NCBI RefSeq assembly: GCF_009797025.1
Contig: NZ_CP047027.1
Coordinates: 3,534,001 to 3,598,000, forward strand
Direction of reading: 5' to 3'
From: Cellulophaga sp. L1A9
GTDB lineage: Bacteria > Bacteroidota > Bacteroidia > Flavobacteriales > Flavobacteriaceae
DNA: 64,000 bases
Each line of letters begins with the position of its first letter. The stretch's first letter is position 1. The position numbers were made by a program, and so were the translations under genes. Shown here piece after piece: positions 16,049 to 25,900 of the stretch. Under the pieces are notes generated by a model. It searched no databases, was not told the DNA's origin, and saw only the letters and a list, made by a program, of their open reading frames with translations.

Positions 16049-16969
16049 ATGATGAATCAAAATAAAGTATGCTTTTTACTGTTGTTATTTATGTGTATTC
16101 TAGGAAATGCACAGGATACTATACTGCCTATTTGGACTAAAGAAATTCCTAATCGTGTGGAAACAGATGAAAAGGAAGTAAAAGATGCTAAAGAAATTTT
16201 ACGTTTTAGGTGGGTGCAGGAGCCTATACTAGAAGTTTTTTTACCAGCGAAAAGAAGTGCTACAGGGAAGGCCATGCTAATATTTCCAGGAGGTGGTTAT
16301 CAGTTTTTGGCGTATGATTGGGAAGGTACCGATGTCGCCAAATTTTTAAACGCTAAAGGGGTAGCAGCAATTGTCGTAAAATCAAGATTGCCAAATTCAA
16401 AATCTCTAACAGAGGCTTACAAAGTGCCATTGCAAGATGCTCAAAGAGCTATGCGCATTACTAGAGCGAATGCTACAAAATGGAATATTAATAGTGATGA
16501 AATTGGTGTCATTGGTTTTTCTGCAGGAGGGCACTTGGCGTCAACACTAGGAACGCATTATAATGAAATTGTTTATGCAAAACAGGATAGTATAGATGAG
16601 ATAAGCGCAAGACCAGATTTCATGGCTTTGCTTTATCCGGTGATTACCATGAAAGCGCAGACACATCAAGGATCTAAAAACTCACTCTTAGGTAAAAACC
16701 CATCTGAGGAGAAAGTGAAAGCATTTTCAAATGAAACTCAGGTAACCACAAATACACCGCCTACATTTTTAGTACATGCTACAGACGATACCGTGGTTCC
16801 TGTTGAAAATAGTTTGTTGTTTTATGCCGCTTTAAAAGCAAATAAAGTGCCGGCAACACTTTTTGTTTATCCGAAAGGCGGCCACGGATTTGGCTTAGGA
16901 CTTCACGATGAGTTTTTAAAAGATTGGCCTAATCAGCTGATGACTTGGATGCTTAGCTTGGAGAAGTAG
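16049..16969 (+). CDS. Secreted alpha/beta hydrolase (acetyl-xylan esterase-like, BD-FAE type)
   Basis: A 306-residue exported esterase-type hydrolase with a signal peptide (residues 1-21, ends GNAQ). LIFPGGGYQFLAYDWEG carries the oxyanion loop and GFSAGG the nucleophile Ser. ATDDTVVP supplies the acid and GGHGFGLG the His. This is the family of carbohydrate esterases often called acetyl-xylan or pectin acetylesterases. It starts at two tandem ATGs, 8 bases after the VanX-like gene, and ends the five-gene operon. Its 3' end overlaps the end of the convergent methyltransferase gene by 17 bases. Confidence 0.86.
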   Translation: MMNQNKVCFLLLLFMCILGNAQDTILPIWTKEIPNRVETDEKEVKDAKEILRFRWVQEPILEVFLPAKRSATGKAMLIFPGGGYQFLAYDWEGTDVAKFLNAKGVAAIVVKSRLPNSKSLTEAYKVPLQDAQRAMRITRANATKWNINSDEIGVIGFSAGGHLASTLGTHYNEIVYAKQDSIDEISARPDFMALLYPVITMKAQTHQGSKNSLLGKNPSEEKVKAFSNETQVTTNTPPTFLVHATDDTVVPVENSLLFYAALKANKVPATLFVYPKGGHGFGLGLHDEFLKDWPNQLMTWMLSLEK

Positions 16970-18152
16970 CGAACTGTACTTTAGAGCATTTTAGGAGTAC
17001 TAATTTATCCCTACTATCCGTAGTGAAGAATAGATAGGTATGTCCACCATCTTTGATTTTATATTTTTTGCGAATGTAAGCTACGCTTTCAGGGAAATTT
17101 CGCGTGGTGATATTTGCTTTAACTATCTTCTGCTTTTGAATTTCTTTTTTATTGAAAGGGATAACGGCATCTATTTTAAATATCCTTCCAGGAAAATCTA
17201 GTAAGTCATTAGAGGTATAGAGGTGACTATGCTCATGTAATTTGTTTAGCTTAAAATGATTTCCAACACTCTTAAAGGCACCTGATTTTAAAATAGCACT
17301 ATTGGGTTCGTAAAGATAAGTGAGGGGTTCAGAGAGGCTAGAAACCACCTTCTTTTCATTGTTCAAAGCAAATTCAAAAGTCTCTGTCTTACTTTTTGAA
17401 AGATTGATCGTTTTGACTTTAATTTCCTTGTCGTAATTTTTCTCTACTATCCATAGTAATTCTTTTACATCATTTTGCAGTGCAACCACCTGAATTTCCT
17501 TTACAAATTTTAGTTCGTTGATGCCAATCGTAAAATCTAATAGGGGAGAAGTTTTAATTAGTAAGGACTTAGATTTAGAAAAAAGAAGAGCTAAGTTCTC
17601 AGGAACATTAGGGAGGCAATCCGAAAGGAAAAAGACTTTTTCTTTCGCATCATTTCTGCGAGAAGGATCTATGAATATCCAATCAAAATCCAGTTCAGTT
17701 TTTGCTAAAAATTCTAAGCCATTTTCAGCGATACAAGTAATGTTTTTTCTACCGAGAATATCAAAATTATATTGGGCAATTTCAGAAAGATTTTCATTCA
17801 ATTCACAATGGTAAACAGCTTTGATTTTTTGACTGAAAAAATAGCTATCCACACCAAAGCCTCCAGTAAGATCTAGTAACGTATTTCCCGCTACAATAGT
17901 TGTCTTATATTGGGCGGTGGTTTCCGATGAGGTTTGTTCAATGTTTAGTTTGTTAGGATAATATATTTGTGCTGTTTTAAACCATGTAGGAAGCTTGTCT
18001 TTGCATTTTTTCTTGGCTTCTAACTGCTCTGAAAGCGCTTTCTGAGTTACTCCTGTGAATTGTTGTTTTTTAAGCAATACTGACATGATGTCAGTATTCC
18101 AATTATTTATTATAAATTCTTGAACACCAGTATTTAATATATATTTATTCAA
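16953..18152 (-). CDS. SAM-dependent methyltransferase with THUMP-like domain
   Basis: A 399-residue class I methyltransferase. The SAM site shows TLLDLTGGFGVDSYFF (motif I) and FDWIFIDPSRR (motif IV), in the middle of the chain. The C-terminal part matches the THUMP-like fold seen in a Bacteroidota protein family usually annotated as an RNA methyltransferase-like protein. The IDPSRR motif differs from the NPPY of N-methylating enzymes, and the substrate is unknown. Ends convergently with the esterase gene (17-base overlap). Confidence 0.8.
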   Translation of the reverse strand: MNKYILNTGVQEFIINNWNTDIMSVLLKKQQFTGVTQKALSEQLEAKKKCKDKLPTWFKTAQIYYPNKLNIEQTSSETTAQYKTTIVAGNTLLDLTGGFGVDSYFFSQKIKAVYHCELNENLSEIAQYNFDILGRKNITCIAENGLEFLAKTELDFDWIFIDPSRRNDAKEKVFFLSDCLPNVPENLALLFSKSKSLLIKTSPLLDFTIGINELKFVKEIQVVALQNDVKELLWIVEKNYDKEIKVKTINLSKSKTETFEFALNNEKKVVSSLSEPLTYLYEPNSAILKSGAFKSVGNHFKLNKLHEHSHLYTSNDLLDFPGRIFKIDAVIPFNKKEIQKQKIVKANITTRNFPESVAYIRKKYKIKDGGHTYLFFTTDSRDKLVLLKCSKVQFATSPS

Positions 18153-18159
18153 AGTGATA

Positions 18160-19260
18160 CTATAAATTATTGGTCAATGATTTTACGAGCTTGTTTTCAG
18201 ATATAAATTCTTTTAGAATTACCTTAATAACGGTGTATCCAGGTACTGCAACAATCATTCCTACAATTCCGAATAATAAGCCGGCTATGATGATGATTAA
18301 GAATATTTCTAAGGGGTGAGATTTTACACTATTGGAGAAAATAAAAGGCTGCGAAAAGAAATTATCAATCAATTGGCCCACAAGTAAACCAATGATAACA
18401 TAACCTGCTTTTGGTAAGATTACCGTGCTGAAATCTGCATCTAAATTTGTGGTCATTGTAAGTACAATCATTAGTACGCCTCCGATGATTGGTCCTATGT
18501 AAGGGATGATGTTAAAAAGGGCGCATAAGAAAGCAATGACAATAGCATTTTCTATGCCTACTAAAAGTAAGGTAACAGTGTAGATTACAAATAAAATAAA
18601 CAGCTGCATTAGAAGCCCCACAAAGTATCTTGAAAGCAAATCATTGATCTTTAAAATGGAGTTTTTCATCTTTCCTTCTTTCTCATTTGGCATGAACATT
18701 AGTAGTCCATTTTGTAAAAGGTTGCTGTCTTTAAGAAAGAAGAATGAAATAAATAATACCGAGAATAAACCAATACTAGCCGTGCTTAAAACATCTAAAA
18801 AGGTGTTTAAAAAATTCGGAATAAAACCTACATCTAAGCCTTCAAATATGTTTTTCTCAAGATGAGACTCTTCTAACATTTTGGTTACTTTCTCCGGGGA
18901 AGAACTAAAATATTGGGTTACTTGATTGTATAAATCGTTGACGTTCTCCTGGAGTTGGTTAATGTCTAGTAGCGATAAGTTTTTTCCTTGTTCCGTTAGT
19001 AGTGGAATAAATAAGGCGATGATTCCTGATAATAACCCCACCATTAAAACCATAGTGATAATTACCGCTAAAGTGTTAGGTGCTTTTAGTCGTTTGCGTA
19101 TGAAAATGACAATAGGTCTGCCTATTAAAGCAATAACCGCAGCGATACATAAGTACGCAATTACAGACTGTATTTTGTAAAGAAAGTATAGCGTAAGTAA
19201 AATAGCAGTTATGATCCCTATGGCTCTTAAAATGCCGCTTGAAATAATTTTTGAAGTCAT
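18160..19260 (-). CDS. AI-2E family transporter (PerM/UPF0118)
   Basis: A 366-residue polytopic membrane protein of the AI-2E exporter-like superfamily. It has two N-terminal helices, a soluble coiled segment (about residues 80-150), then five or six helices. These include the diagnostic FNIIPYIGPIIGG and the C-terminal GIVGMIVAVPGYTVIK. Members include TqsA (autoinducer-2 export) and cation/proton antiporters; the family name alone does not show a role in signalling. It sits 7 bases from the methyltransferase start and 3 bases from the DUF4159 gene end, all on the minus strand, so they form one operon. Confidence 0.85.
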   Translation of the reverse strand: MTSKIISSGILRAIGIITAILLTLYFLYKIQSVIAYLCIAAVIALIGRPIVIFIRKRLKAPNTLAVIITMVLMVGLLSGIIALFIPLLTEQGKNLSLLDINQLQENVNDLYNQVTQYFSSSPEKVTKMLEESHLEKNIFEGLDVGFIPNFLNTFLDVLSTASIGLFSVLFISFFFLKDSNLLQNGLLMFMPNEKEGKMKNSILKINDLLSRYFVGLLMQLFILFVIYTVTLLLVGIENAIVIAFLCALFNIIPYIGPIIGGVLMIVLTMTTNLDADFSTVILPKAGYVIIGLLVGQLIDNFFSQPFIFSNSVKSHPLEIFLIIIIAGLLFGIVGMIVAVPGYTVIKVILKEFISENKLVKSLTNNL

Positions 19261-19263
19261 TAA

Positions 19264-19905
19264 TTAATTTTTAAAAACATACTGAATAATATTTGCCCCC
19301 ATTTGTAACGCTTCTAACCGTACTTCTGGTGGATCGTTATGAACTTGAGGGTCTTCCCAGCCATCACCTAAATCACTTTCAAAAGTAAATAGTAGTATGA
19401 GCTTGTTTTCATGAAAGATACCAAAAGCTTGAGGTCTTTTGCCATCGTGCTCGTGAATTTTTGGTAAGCCTTTTGGAAAGCTATACGTTTGTTCAAAGAT
19501 GGCATTTTCTGCACTTAATTCTATAAGTTCTTTATCTGGAAAAACTTTATTAAGCTCTTTTCGTAAATACGGTTCCATACCGTAATTGTCATCGATATGT
19601 AAAAATCCTCCGCCTAATAAATAGGTTCTCAAATTGTCAGCATCTTCTTGTGAAAAAAACACATTACCATGACCCGTCATGTGTAGAAAAGGATATTGAA
19701 ACAGCTCGGGACTATTTACTTCTACGGTTTCTGGTTTTTCATTCAACGTGGTGCCAATATTTGTATTGCAAAATTTTATTAAGTTGGGTAATGCTGTGGG
19801 ATTAGCATACCAATCTCCACCGCCATTATACTTTAATATGGCAATTTCTTGTGCGTTCATTGTTAAAAAACTAATAAAGACCGCTAAAAAGGTAAGTACT
19901 TTCAT
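19264..19905 (-). CDS. DUF4159 domain protein, exported
   Basis: A 213-residue protein with a signal peptide (ends MNAQ, residue 18) and a DUF4159 domain, a glutamine-amidotransferase-like fold. Landmarks are KYNGGGDWYANPTALPNL, FLHMTGHGNVFF, LLGGGFLHIDDNYG and FTFESDLGDGWED. DUF4159 proteins are common in Bacteroidota and often sit with membrane protein or MoxR/aerotolerance genes; the function is unknown. Here it is the first gene of an operon with the AI-2E permease and methyltransferase. Divergent from the DUF1223 gene with a 40-base gap. Confidence 0.83.
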   Translation of the reverse strand: MKVLTFLAVFISFLTMNAQEIAILKYNGGGDWYANPTALPNLIKFCNTNIGTTLNEKPETVEVNSPELFQYPFLHMTGHGNVFFSQEDADNLRTYLLGGGFLHIDDNYGMEPYLRKELNKVFPDKELIELSAENAIFEQTYSFPKGLPKIHEHDGKRPQAFGIFHENKLILLFTFESDLGDGWEDPQVHNDPPEVRLEALQMGANIIQYVFKN

Positions 19906-19945
19906 GTAAAATCGACATTCTGTATAGTTTCAAATTTAAAATATT

Positions 19946-20719
19946 ATGAAGAATAAAGGGATACTTTTAGGATTACTTTTAATAAGTTTTGCAATAACAT
20001 CATTTTCAATTGCCTTTAATTCAGAAGCGGTGCCTGAAGTGTTGCCAGTAAATGAAAATCAAGATGTTGTAGTGTTAGAGCTGTATACTTCTCAAGGTTG
20101 TTCTAGTTGCCCGCCTGCAGATGTCTTGCTAGATAAAGTAAAAAATGAATATGGTGAAGACATTATACCCTTATCCTACCATGTAGATTATTGGAATTAT
20201 ATTGGTTGGAAAGATCCATTTAGTAAAGCAATGTTTACTGAAAAACAAACAGCATATAATTATAAATTTAAAAATAGGAGTAATTATACACCCCAAGTGG
20301 TAGTGAATGGGGTAACGCATTTTGTGGGGTCTAATTCATTAGAAATGTATGCAAAGATTAATACCTTTAAAAAATTGAAATCAATGAATAAGCTTACTCT
20401 TTCTAATGTGAAGGTCGATGCAGAGACCATTAATTTTGATTATAAAATTACGGGTGATGTGTCCAATAAAAAATTGAGAGTAGTATTGGTTTTAGATAAA
20501 AGAGTTACCGAAGTGAAACGTGGTGAAAATAGAAATAGAACCCTCGTAAATAATAATATAGTAGTTGCAGAAAAGTATTTGAATCTAAAAATGAATGATA
20601 ATGGTGCTATTCGAATCCCTGATATTGTAAATGCAAATGAAAAAATAGCATTAGTACTTATTTCCGAAAACAGCGAATTTGATATTACTGGTGCTACTAA
20701 AATTAATGTAAACAGGTAA
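19946..20719 (+). CDS. DUF1223 thioredoxin-like secreted protein
   Basis: A 257-residue exported protein of the DUF1223 family. After a signal peptide (residues about 1-24) comes ELYTSQGCSSCPPAD with a CxxC pair (Cys52, Cys55) on a thioredoxin-like fold, then YHVDYWNYIGWKDPF, the family hallmark. TPQVVVNG is the cis-Pro loop. The C-terminal 100 residues form a beta-sandwich-like extension. A periplasmic thiol function is suggested by fold only. Monocistronic, divergent from DUF4159. Confidence 0.85.
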   Translation: MKNKGILLGLLLISFAITSFSIAFNSEAVPEVLPVNENQDVVVLELYTSQGCSSCPPADVLLDKVKNEYGEDIIPLSYHVDYWNYIGWKDPFSKAMFTEKQTAYNYKFKNRSNYTPQVVVNGVTHFVGSNSLEMYAKINTFKKLKSMNKLTLSNVKVDAETINFDYKITGDVSNKKLRVVLVLDKRVTEVKRGENRNRTLVNNNIVVAEKYLNLKMNDNGAIRIPDIVNANEKIALVLISENSEFDITGATKINVNR

Positions 20720-20746
20720 GGAATCGATTTTTTATTAGACCGTATT

Positions 20747-21463
20747 TTAGTTGATTAATTTCATTGTGGCACAAGCGAAGATTGCAGCTGTTTCTGTTCT
20801 AAGTCGGTTTTCTCCTAAAGAAACAGGTGTGTAGCCTAAATTTAAGGCTAATTCTATTTCAGGCGTACTAAAATCTCCTTCAGGACCAATAAGTATCAAC
20901 GCATTACTGCCAGGAGTTAATCGCTCTTTTAGATCTATTTTTTCAGTTTCTTCACAATGTGCTATAAAGAATTGTTGCTCTTTGTTGGTGTTGGGATTGT
21001 TTTGTGTTATAAATGTTTTAGCGCTAATGGGTTCGTTTAATTTTGGCAGATGATACTGTAACGATTGCTTCATGGCAGATTGCAAGACCTTTTCCATGCG
21101 GTCTAGTTTTAAAACTTTGCGTTCTGAATTATCACAAATAATAGGTGTTATTTCTGTGATGCCAATTTCTGTAGCTTTCTCTAAAAACCATTCATAACGG
21201 TCATTCATTTTTGTAGGTGCTACTACTAAATGTAACGCTGGACTGTTTTTTTTATAGTAGGTTTCTTTGGTTATTTTTACAGCGCATTTACGTAAATCTG
21301 CGCGTAAAATTTCAGCTTCAAAAAGATATCCTTTTCCATTGGTGAGATGTAATAAGTCGCCCTCTTTTTTTCGGAGTACTTTTACAATATGTTTGCTCTC
21401 TTCTGTTGGAAAAATAAACTCGGGGATATCTTGACTTATATCTGGATTGTAAAAAAGTTGCAT
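20747..21463 (-). CDS. rsmE: 16S rRNA m3U1498 methyltransferase
   Basis: A 238-residue SPOUT methyltransferase that N3-methylates U1498 of 16S rRNA. Residues 1-70 form the PUA-like domain. The knot domain carries KATEIGITEITPIICDNSER, then LILIGPEGDFSTPE and the C-terminal LGENRLRTETAAIFA, all family signatures. Its start is 13 bases from the end of the TfoX-like gene, in an apparent tsaD-tfoX_N-rsmE operon. Confidence 0.95.
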   Translation of the reverse strand: MQLFYNPDISQDIPEFIFPTEESKHIVKVLRKKEGDLLHLTNGKGYLFEAEILRADLRKCAVKITKETYYKKNSPALHLVVAPTKMNDRYEWFLEKATEIGITEITPIICDNSERKVLKLDRMEKVLQSAMKQSLQYHLPKLNEPISAKTFITQNNPNTNKEQQFFIAHCEETEKIDLKERLTPGSNALILIGPEGDFSTPEIELALNLGYTPVSLGENRLRTETAAIFACATMKLIN

Positions 21464-21476
21464 GCTTTTGGGTGTA

Positions 21477-21815
21477 TTAGATTTTAGTTAGCGCGTGTTC
21501 TAAACCAAGTTCGATGTAAAATTGTAATTCTTCTTCAGTCCTTAGACCTTTTGAGCTTACATAAATATATTCTTTGGCAGGTTTCTTTGTGAAGTCCATA
21601 AGGCGTACTGCTTCTTTTTTCATGATCTCATCCATTTTTGAAGAAATAACTCGTACCATTAGATCTTGTTTGATAACACCTATTGCCATCTTTCCTTGGT
21701 ATAGAAAAACAACACCCCCAAACATTCTTTTTTGTGTGATTGCTTCAGAGATCTCCTTTGGAAAACACCTGAAGGAAGCTTCAATACGTTTAGAGAGTTG
21801 TTCATTATAAGCCAT
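21477..21815 (-). CDS. TfoX N-terminal domain protein
   Basis: A 112-residue protein consisting of just the TfoX_N domain: KRMFGGVVFLYQGKMAIGVI, then LMVRV and MDFTKKPAKEYIYV. Standalone TfoX_N proteins occur widely and need not regulate competence as Haemophilus TfoX (Sxy) does. The start codon shares one base with the stop of tsaD (TAATG), so it is translationally coupled to it. Confidence 0.85.
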   Translation of the reverse strand: MAYNEQLSKRIEASFRCFPKEISEAITQKRMFGGVVFLYQGKMAIGVIKQDLMVRVISSKMDEIMKKEAVRLMDFTKKPAKEYIYVSSKGLRTEEELQFYIELGLEHALTKI

Positions 21816-22852
21816 TATTTTTCAGACTCCGTAAGCACATAACGGGCTTTTGCACTGATATGTTGATTAGAAAACATCTTCTCTTTATATTTTAAATACC
21901 CAACAATACCAATCATTGCGGCATTATCTGTGCAATATTCAAATTTAGGAATGTAGGTTTTCCAGCCATATTTTTGTTCTGCTTCAACAAGTGCTTTTCG
22001 GATGCCCGAGTTTGCAGAAACTCCGCCGCCAATAGCTATACTTTTTACGCCAGTTTCCTTTACTGCTTTTTTAAGCTTAGACATTAAAATATCTATTATG
22101 GTATATTGTATAGAAGCACAAATATCATCTCTATTTTCTATTAAGAAATTAGGGTTTTCTTTTACCTGTTTTTGGCAGAAGTAAAGAATACTAGTTTTTA
22201 AGCCACTGAAACTAAAATTGAGTCCGCCTACTTTGGGTTTGGGAAACGGGAATGCTTTAGGATTTCCTAATTGCGCATACTTATCAATTAATGGGCCGCC
22301 AGGATATGGCAAGCCTAGAATTTTGGCAGATTTGTCAAAGGCTTCGCCAACGGCATCATCAAGAGTTTGTCCTAAAATTTCCATATCAAAATAATCGCGA
22401 ACAAGAACAATTTGAGTATGCCCACCACTGATGGTCATTGCTAAAAAAGGAAAGCTTGGTTTTTTGCTGTTTTCTTCTTCAATAAAATGCGCTAAAATAT
22501 GCGCTTGCATATGATTTACCTCAATTAATGGGATGTTTAAACCCAGTGCTAATGACTTTGCAAAAGAGGTTCCTACTAATAATGAGCCCATAAGTCCAGG
22601 TCCGCGTGTAAAAGCTATGGCGGATAACTGTTTTTTATCGATATTTGCCTTAGCTAACGCTTGATGAACTACGGGAACTATGTTTTGTTGGTGTGCTCTT
22701 GACGCAAGTTCGGGAACAACACCGCCATATTCTTCATGAATTTTTTGGGTTGCTACTACGTTACTGAGTCTTTTGTTGTTGTGTAAAACAGCAGCAGATG
22801 TGTCATCACAAGAAGACTCAATGGCAAGTATATAAATTGTTTCGTTTTCCAT
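21815..22852 (-). CDS. tsaD: tRNA N6-threonylcarbamoyladenosine synthase catalytic subunit
   Basis: A 345-residue TsaD/Gcp protein, which transfers threonylcarbamoyl to A37 of ANN-decoding tRNAs with TsaB and TsaE. ILAIESSCDDTSAAV starts at residue 6, the iron-binding HMQAHILAH is at about residues 112-120, and GGGVSANSGIR and the C-terminal FCTDNAAMI-like segment (EYCTDNAAMIG) are present. I start it at 22852, giving MENETIYILAIESS. The frame is open further upstream to 22996 but that part is the mirror of the tamB N-terminus. A promoter-like site lies just upstream, inside the tamB coding region. Confidence 0.95.
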   Translation of the reverse strand: MENETIYILAIESSCDDTSAAVLHNNKRLSNVVATQKIHEEYGGVVPELASRAHQQNIVPVVHQALAKANIDKKQLSAIAFTRGPGLMGSLLVGTSFAKSLALGLNIPLIEVNHMQAHILAHFIEEENSKKPSFPFLAMTISGGHTQIVLVRDYFDMEILGQTLDDAVGEAFDKSAKILGLPYPGGPLIDKYAQLGNPKAFPFPKPKVGGLNFSFSGLKTSILYFCQKQVKENPNFLIENRDDICASIQYTIIDILMSKLKKAVKETGVKSIAIGGGVSANSGIRKALVEAEQKYGWKTYIPKFEYCTDNAAMIGIVGYLKYKEKMFSNQHISAKARYVLTESEK

Positions 22853-22877
22853 GCAAATTGGAATAATAATTGGAGTG

Positions 22878-22905
22878 CAAAGATAAAACATAATAGTCCT
22901 ATCAA
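22878..22905 (-). promoter_or_regulatory. Bacteroidota-type promoter for tsaD
   Basis: Minus-strand TTG (22905-22903), a 17-base spacer and TATCTTTG (22885-22878) fit TTG-N17-23-TAnnTTTG. The box ends 25 bases before the tsaD ATG. The site overlaps codons that appear to encode the membrane anchor of the divergent tamB. Confidence 0.55.
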
Positions 22906-22960
22906 AAAACTGGGTAAAATAATAGTTCGCTTCCTGCTGGTAATTTTTATTATCTGTGTT

Positions 22961-25900
22961 TTGACGACGCTTGTTTTTTCGCTTCCGATAGTGCAAACCT
23001 CATTAGCCGCAAAGGTTACCAAGTCTATCAATGACACCTATAAAACAGATATTTCTCTAGATAAGCTCAAAGTTTCTTTTATTACTTGGGATACTGATTT
23101 AAAAGGGGTGTATATTAAAGATTATCAAAAAGACACACTTTTTTACGTTAAGAAGCTAAATACTTCAATTTTGAGTATTAGAAACTTAATTAATGGTAAT
23201 TTGGAGTTTGGTGCCATTACGATAGATGACCTTAACTTTAAGCTAAAAACCTATAAAGGTGAAACCACTTCCAATATCAATGTTTTTATAGCAAAACTCG
23301 ATGATGGTAAACCAAGAGATCCGGGAACACCACCTTTTTTATTTACAGCTACAGACGTACTTATCGAGAATAGTAAATTCACTTTTATAGATGAAAATCT
23401 AGAAAGTCCTGCTGTTTTAAATTTTACGGATCTAAGTATTGATGCGGAAGAATTAAAAATACTAGGTCCAGAGGTCACCACAAATATTAAAAACCTTTCA
23501 TTTAAAAGTAAACGGGACTTACAGGTAGAACATATGGCTACTTCTTTTAAGTATACGAAAGAACAAATGACCTTCGATGCCTTAGAAATAAAATCTACTG
23601 AATCAGAATTGAAAGGGAATTTAATAATGGATTATGGGCCTGGTGATTTCTTAGACTTTGTGAATAAAGTGAAATTCACGGCAGACTTCGTAGACTCCAA
23701 ACTCTCGTTTAATGAAATAAACCATTTGTATAATGAATTTGGAAGAAATAAAGAGGCTTATTTTTCTTCTCATTTTAGTGGTGTTTTAAATGATTTAAGC
23801 TTAGATGATTTATTCCTTACTTCAGACAATACAGGAGTGCGTGGAGATTTTAATTTCAAAAATTTATTTAAGAGCGATAATCCATTTGTAATGGAGGCGC
23901 AAATAAAGAACGTATCGAGTAGTTATTTTCAATTGAGAAGTTTAATGCCTAAGCTTTTAGGTCAAAACATACCTCCGTCATTTGAACGTTTAGGAGAGTT
24001 TACTATTCGTGGCCAAGCAACAGTAACAGAGAATACTATTAATTCAAAAATCAACCTCAATACCGCAATAGGGAGCAGTTATTCAGATTTAGAAATGATA
24101 GGAATTCAAGATATAGATAATGCTTCATATAAGGGATTCTTTTCTTTGATAGATTTTGATTTAGGATATTTTGTAGGGAGTGAAGATTTAGGCAATGCCA
24201 CCTTTGATTTAAATGTAGAGGGCGAAGGTTTTATCAAAGAAACATTGAATACAGAAGTTATTGGAGATGTGTATTCCATTAATTTTAATAATTATACTTA
24301 TCAAAATTTAAAGGTCTCTGGGATATTAAAAGAACAGCTTTTTGATGGTTTATTGGTTTCTAAAGATGAAAATATGAAGTTTACCTTTAAAGGGTTGGCA
24401 GATTTTTCAGATTTGCAAAACAACTTTAATTTTATTGCTGATGTAGAATATGCAGATTTTAGAAAACTTAACTTTATAAAGGATAGTGTTTCTATATTTA
24501 AGGGGAATGTAAATATGGATATTGTAGGGAATACCCTAGATAATATTGTGGGTGATGTAAAATTCTCTAAAACTAGTTATCAGAATAAAAATGATACTTA
24601 TTATTTTGATGATTTTAAGGTGTCCTCTCGTTTTGAAGAGGATAACGTAAGGTATATTGATATTAATTCCCCAGACATTATTACAGGTTATATGAAGGGG
24701 AAATTTAAAGTTGCAGAACTAGGTCGGTTGGCAGCTAATTCCGTCGGAAGTATATATACCAATTATAAACCGTTTGAAATTTCAGAAGGACAGGAATTGG
24801 CCTTTAATTTTAAAATTTATAATAAAATTGTTGAAGTATTCTTGCCAGAAGTAGCTTTTGGCGCAAATACGTTTATTAAAGGGGATATTATTGCCGATAA
24901 AGGCGATTTTAAACTAAATTTTAAGTCGCCGAGCATTAAAGCTTATGGGAATACTTTAGATAGCTTAGATATTAAGATTGATAATAAAAATCCGCTTTTT
25001 AATACCTTTATTTCTGTTGCAGATTTATCGACCAGTTATTATGATGTAAAAGATTTTAATCTTATTAATACTACATTAAAAGACACTTTGTTTTTTAGAA
25101 CAGAATTTAAAGGAGGCAAAGATTTTAGTGATAAATTTAATCTTAACTTCTACCATACATTTAATGATCAACGCAAATCTGTCATTGGCTTAAAAACATC
25201 TGATGTTAGTTTTAAAGGCAATAAATGGATGCTCAATAAAGATGGGGATTCTCGTAACAAGGTTATTTTAAATAGTACACTGGATAGCATCACTATAGAA
25301 GAAATTGTGATGAATAATGATGCGGATGAACAAATTCGATTGAAAGGTCAGATTGCCGATTCTACATATAAAGATTTAGAGTTGCAATTTAAAATTGTTT
25401 CCTTAGACAAAATTACCCCAAGAATAGATAGCTTACGCTTAGGAGGTCAGGTAGATGGGATATTACATATACGTCAAAATGATAAAATTTATAGGCCAAC
25501 ATCTAACTTAGATATTAAAGATTTTTCAATCAATGATATTCGCTTAGGAAAGCTTGAGATAAATGCTTTAGGGAATAGAGATTTAAGTAAAATAAGATTA
25601 AACACACGTTTAATTGATAAAGATATCAATCGTTTAGATATAAATGGCAGCTTGGATATTAGTGGGGAAAATACGGTAGCTGATTTATTGGCAACCTTTA
25701 ATGATTTTAACTTAGAGCCTTTCGCTCCTTTGGGAGAGCCTATTCTTTCTAATATACGAGGATATCTGTCTGGTAGCGCCAGAATAGAGGGCAGGCTAGA
25801 TAATCCAGATATTTCAGGATTATTAAACCTTTCCAATGCTGGATTGGGTATTCCGTATTTAAACGTCGATTATGATTTTGGGTTTAATTCTCAAGTGGTA

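Noticed and set aside
18160..19260. Quorum-sensing signal exporter, from the AI-2E family name
   Set aside because: The family is broad and many members are ion or peptide carriers; nothing here shows autoinducer-2 transport.
22850..22996. Longer tsaD starting at 22996
   Set aside because: The added 48 residues are unlike TsaD and lie over the tamB anchor codons; the ATG at 22852 gives the normal N-terminus.
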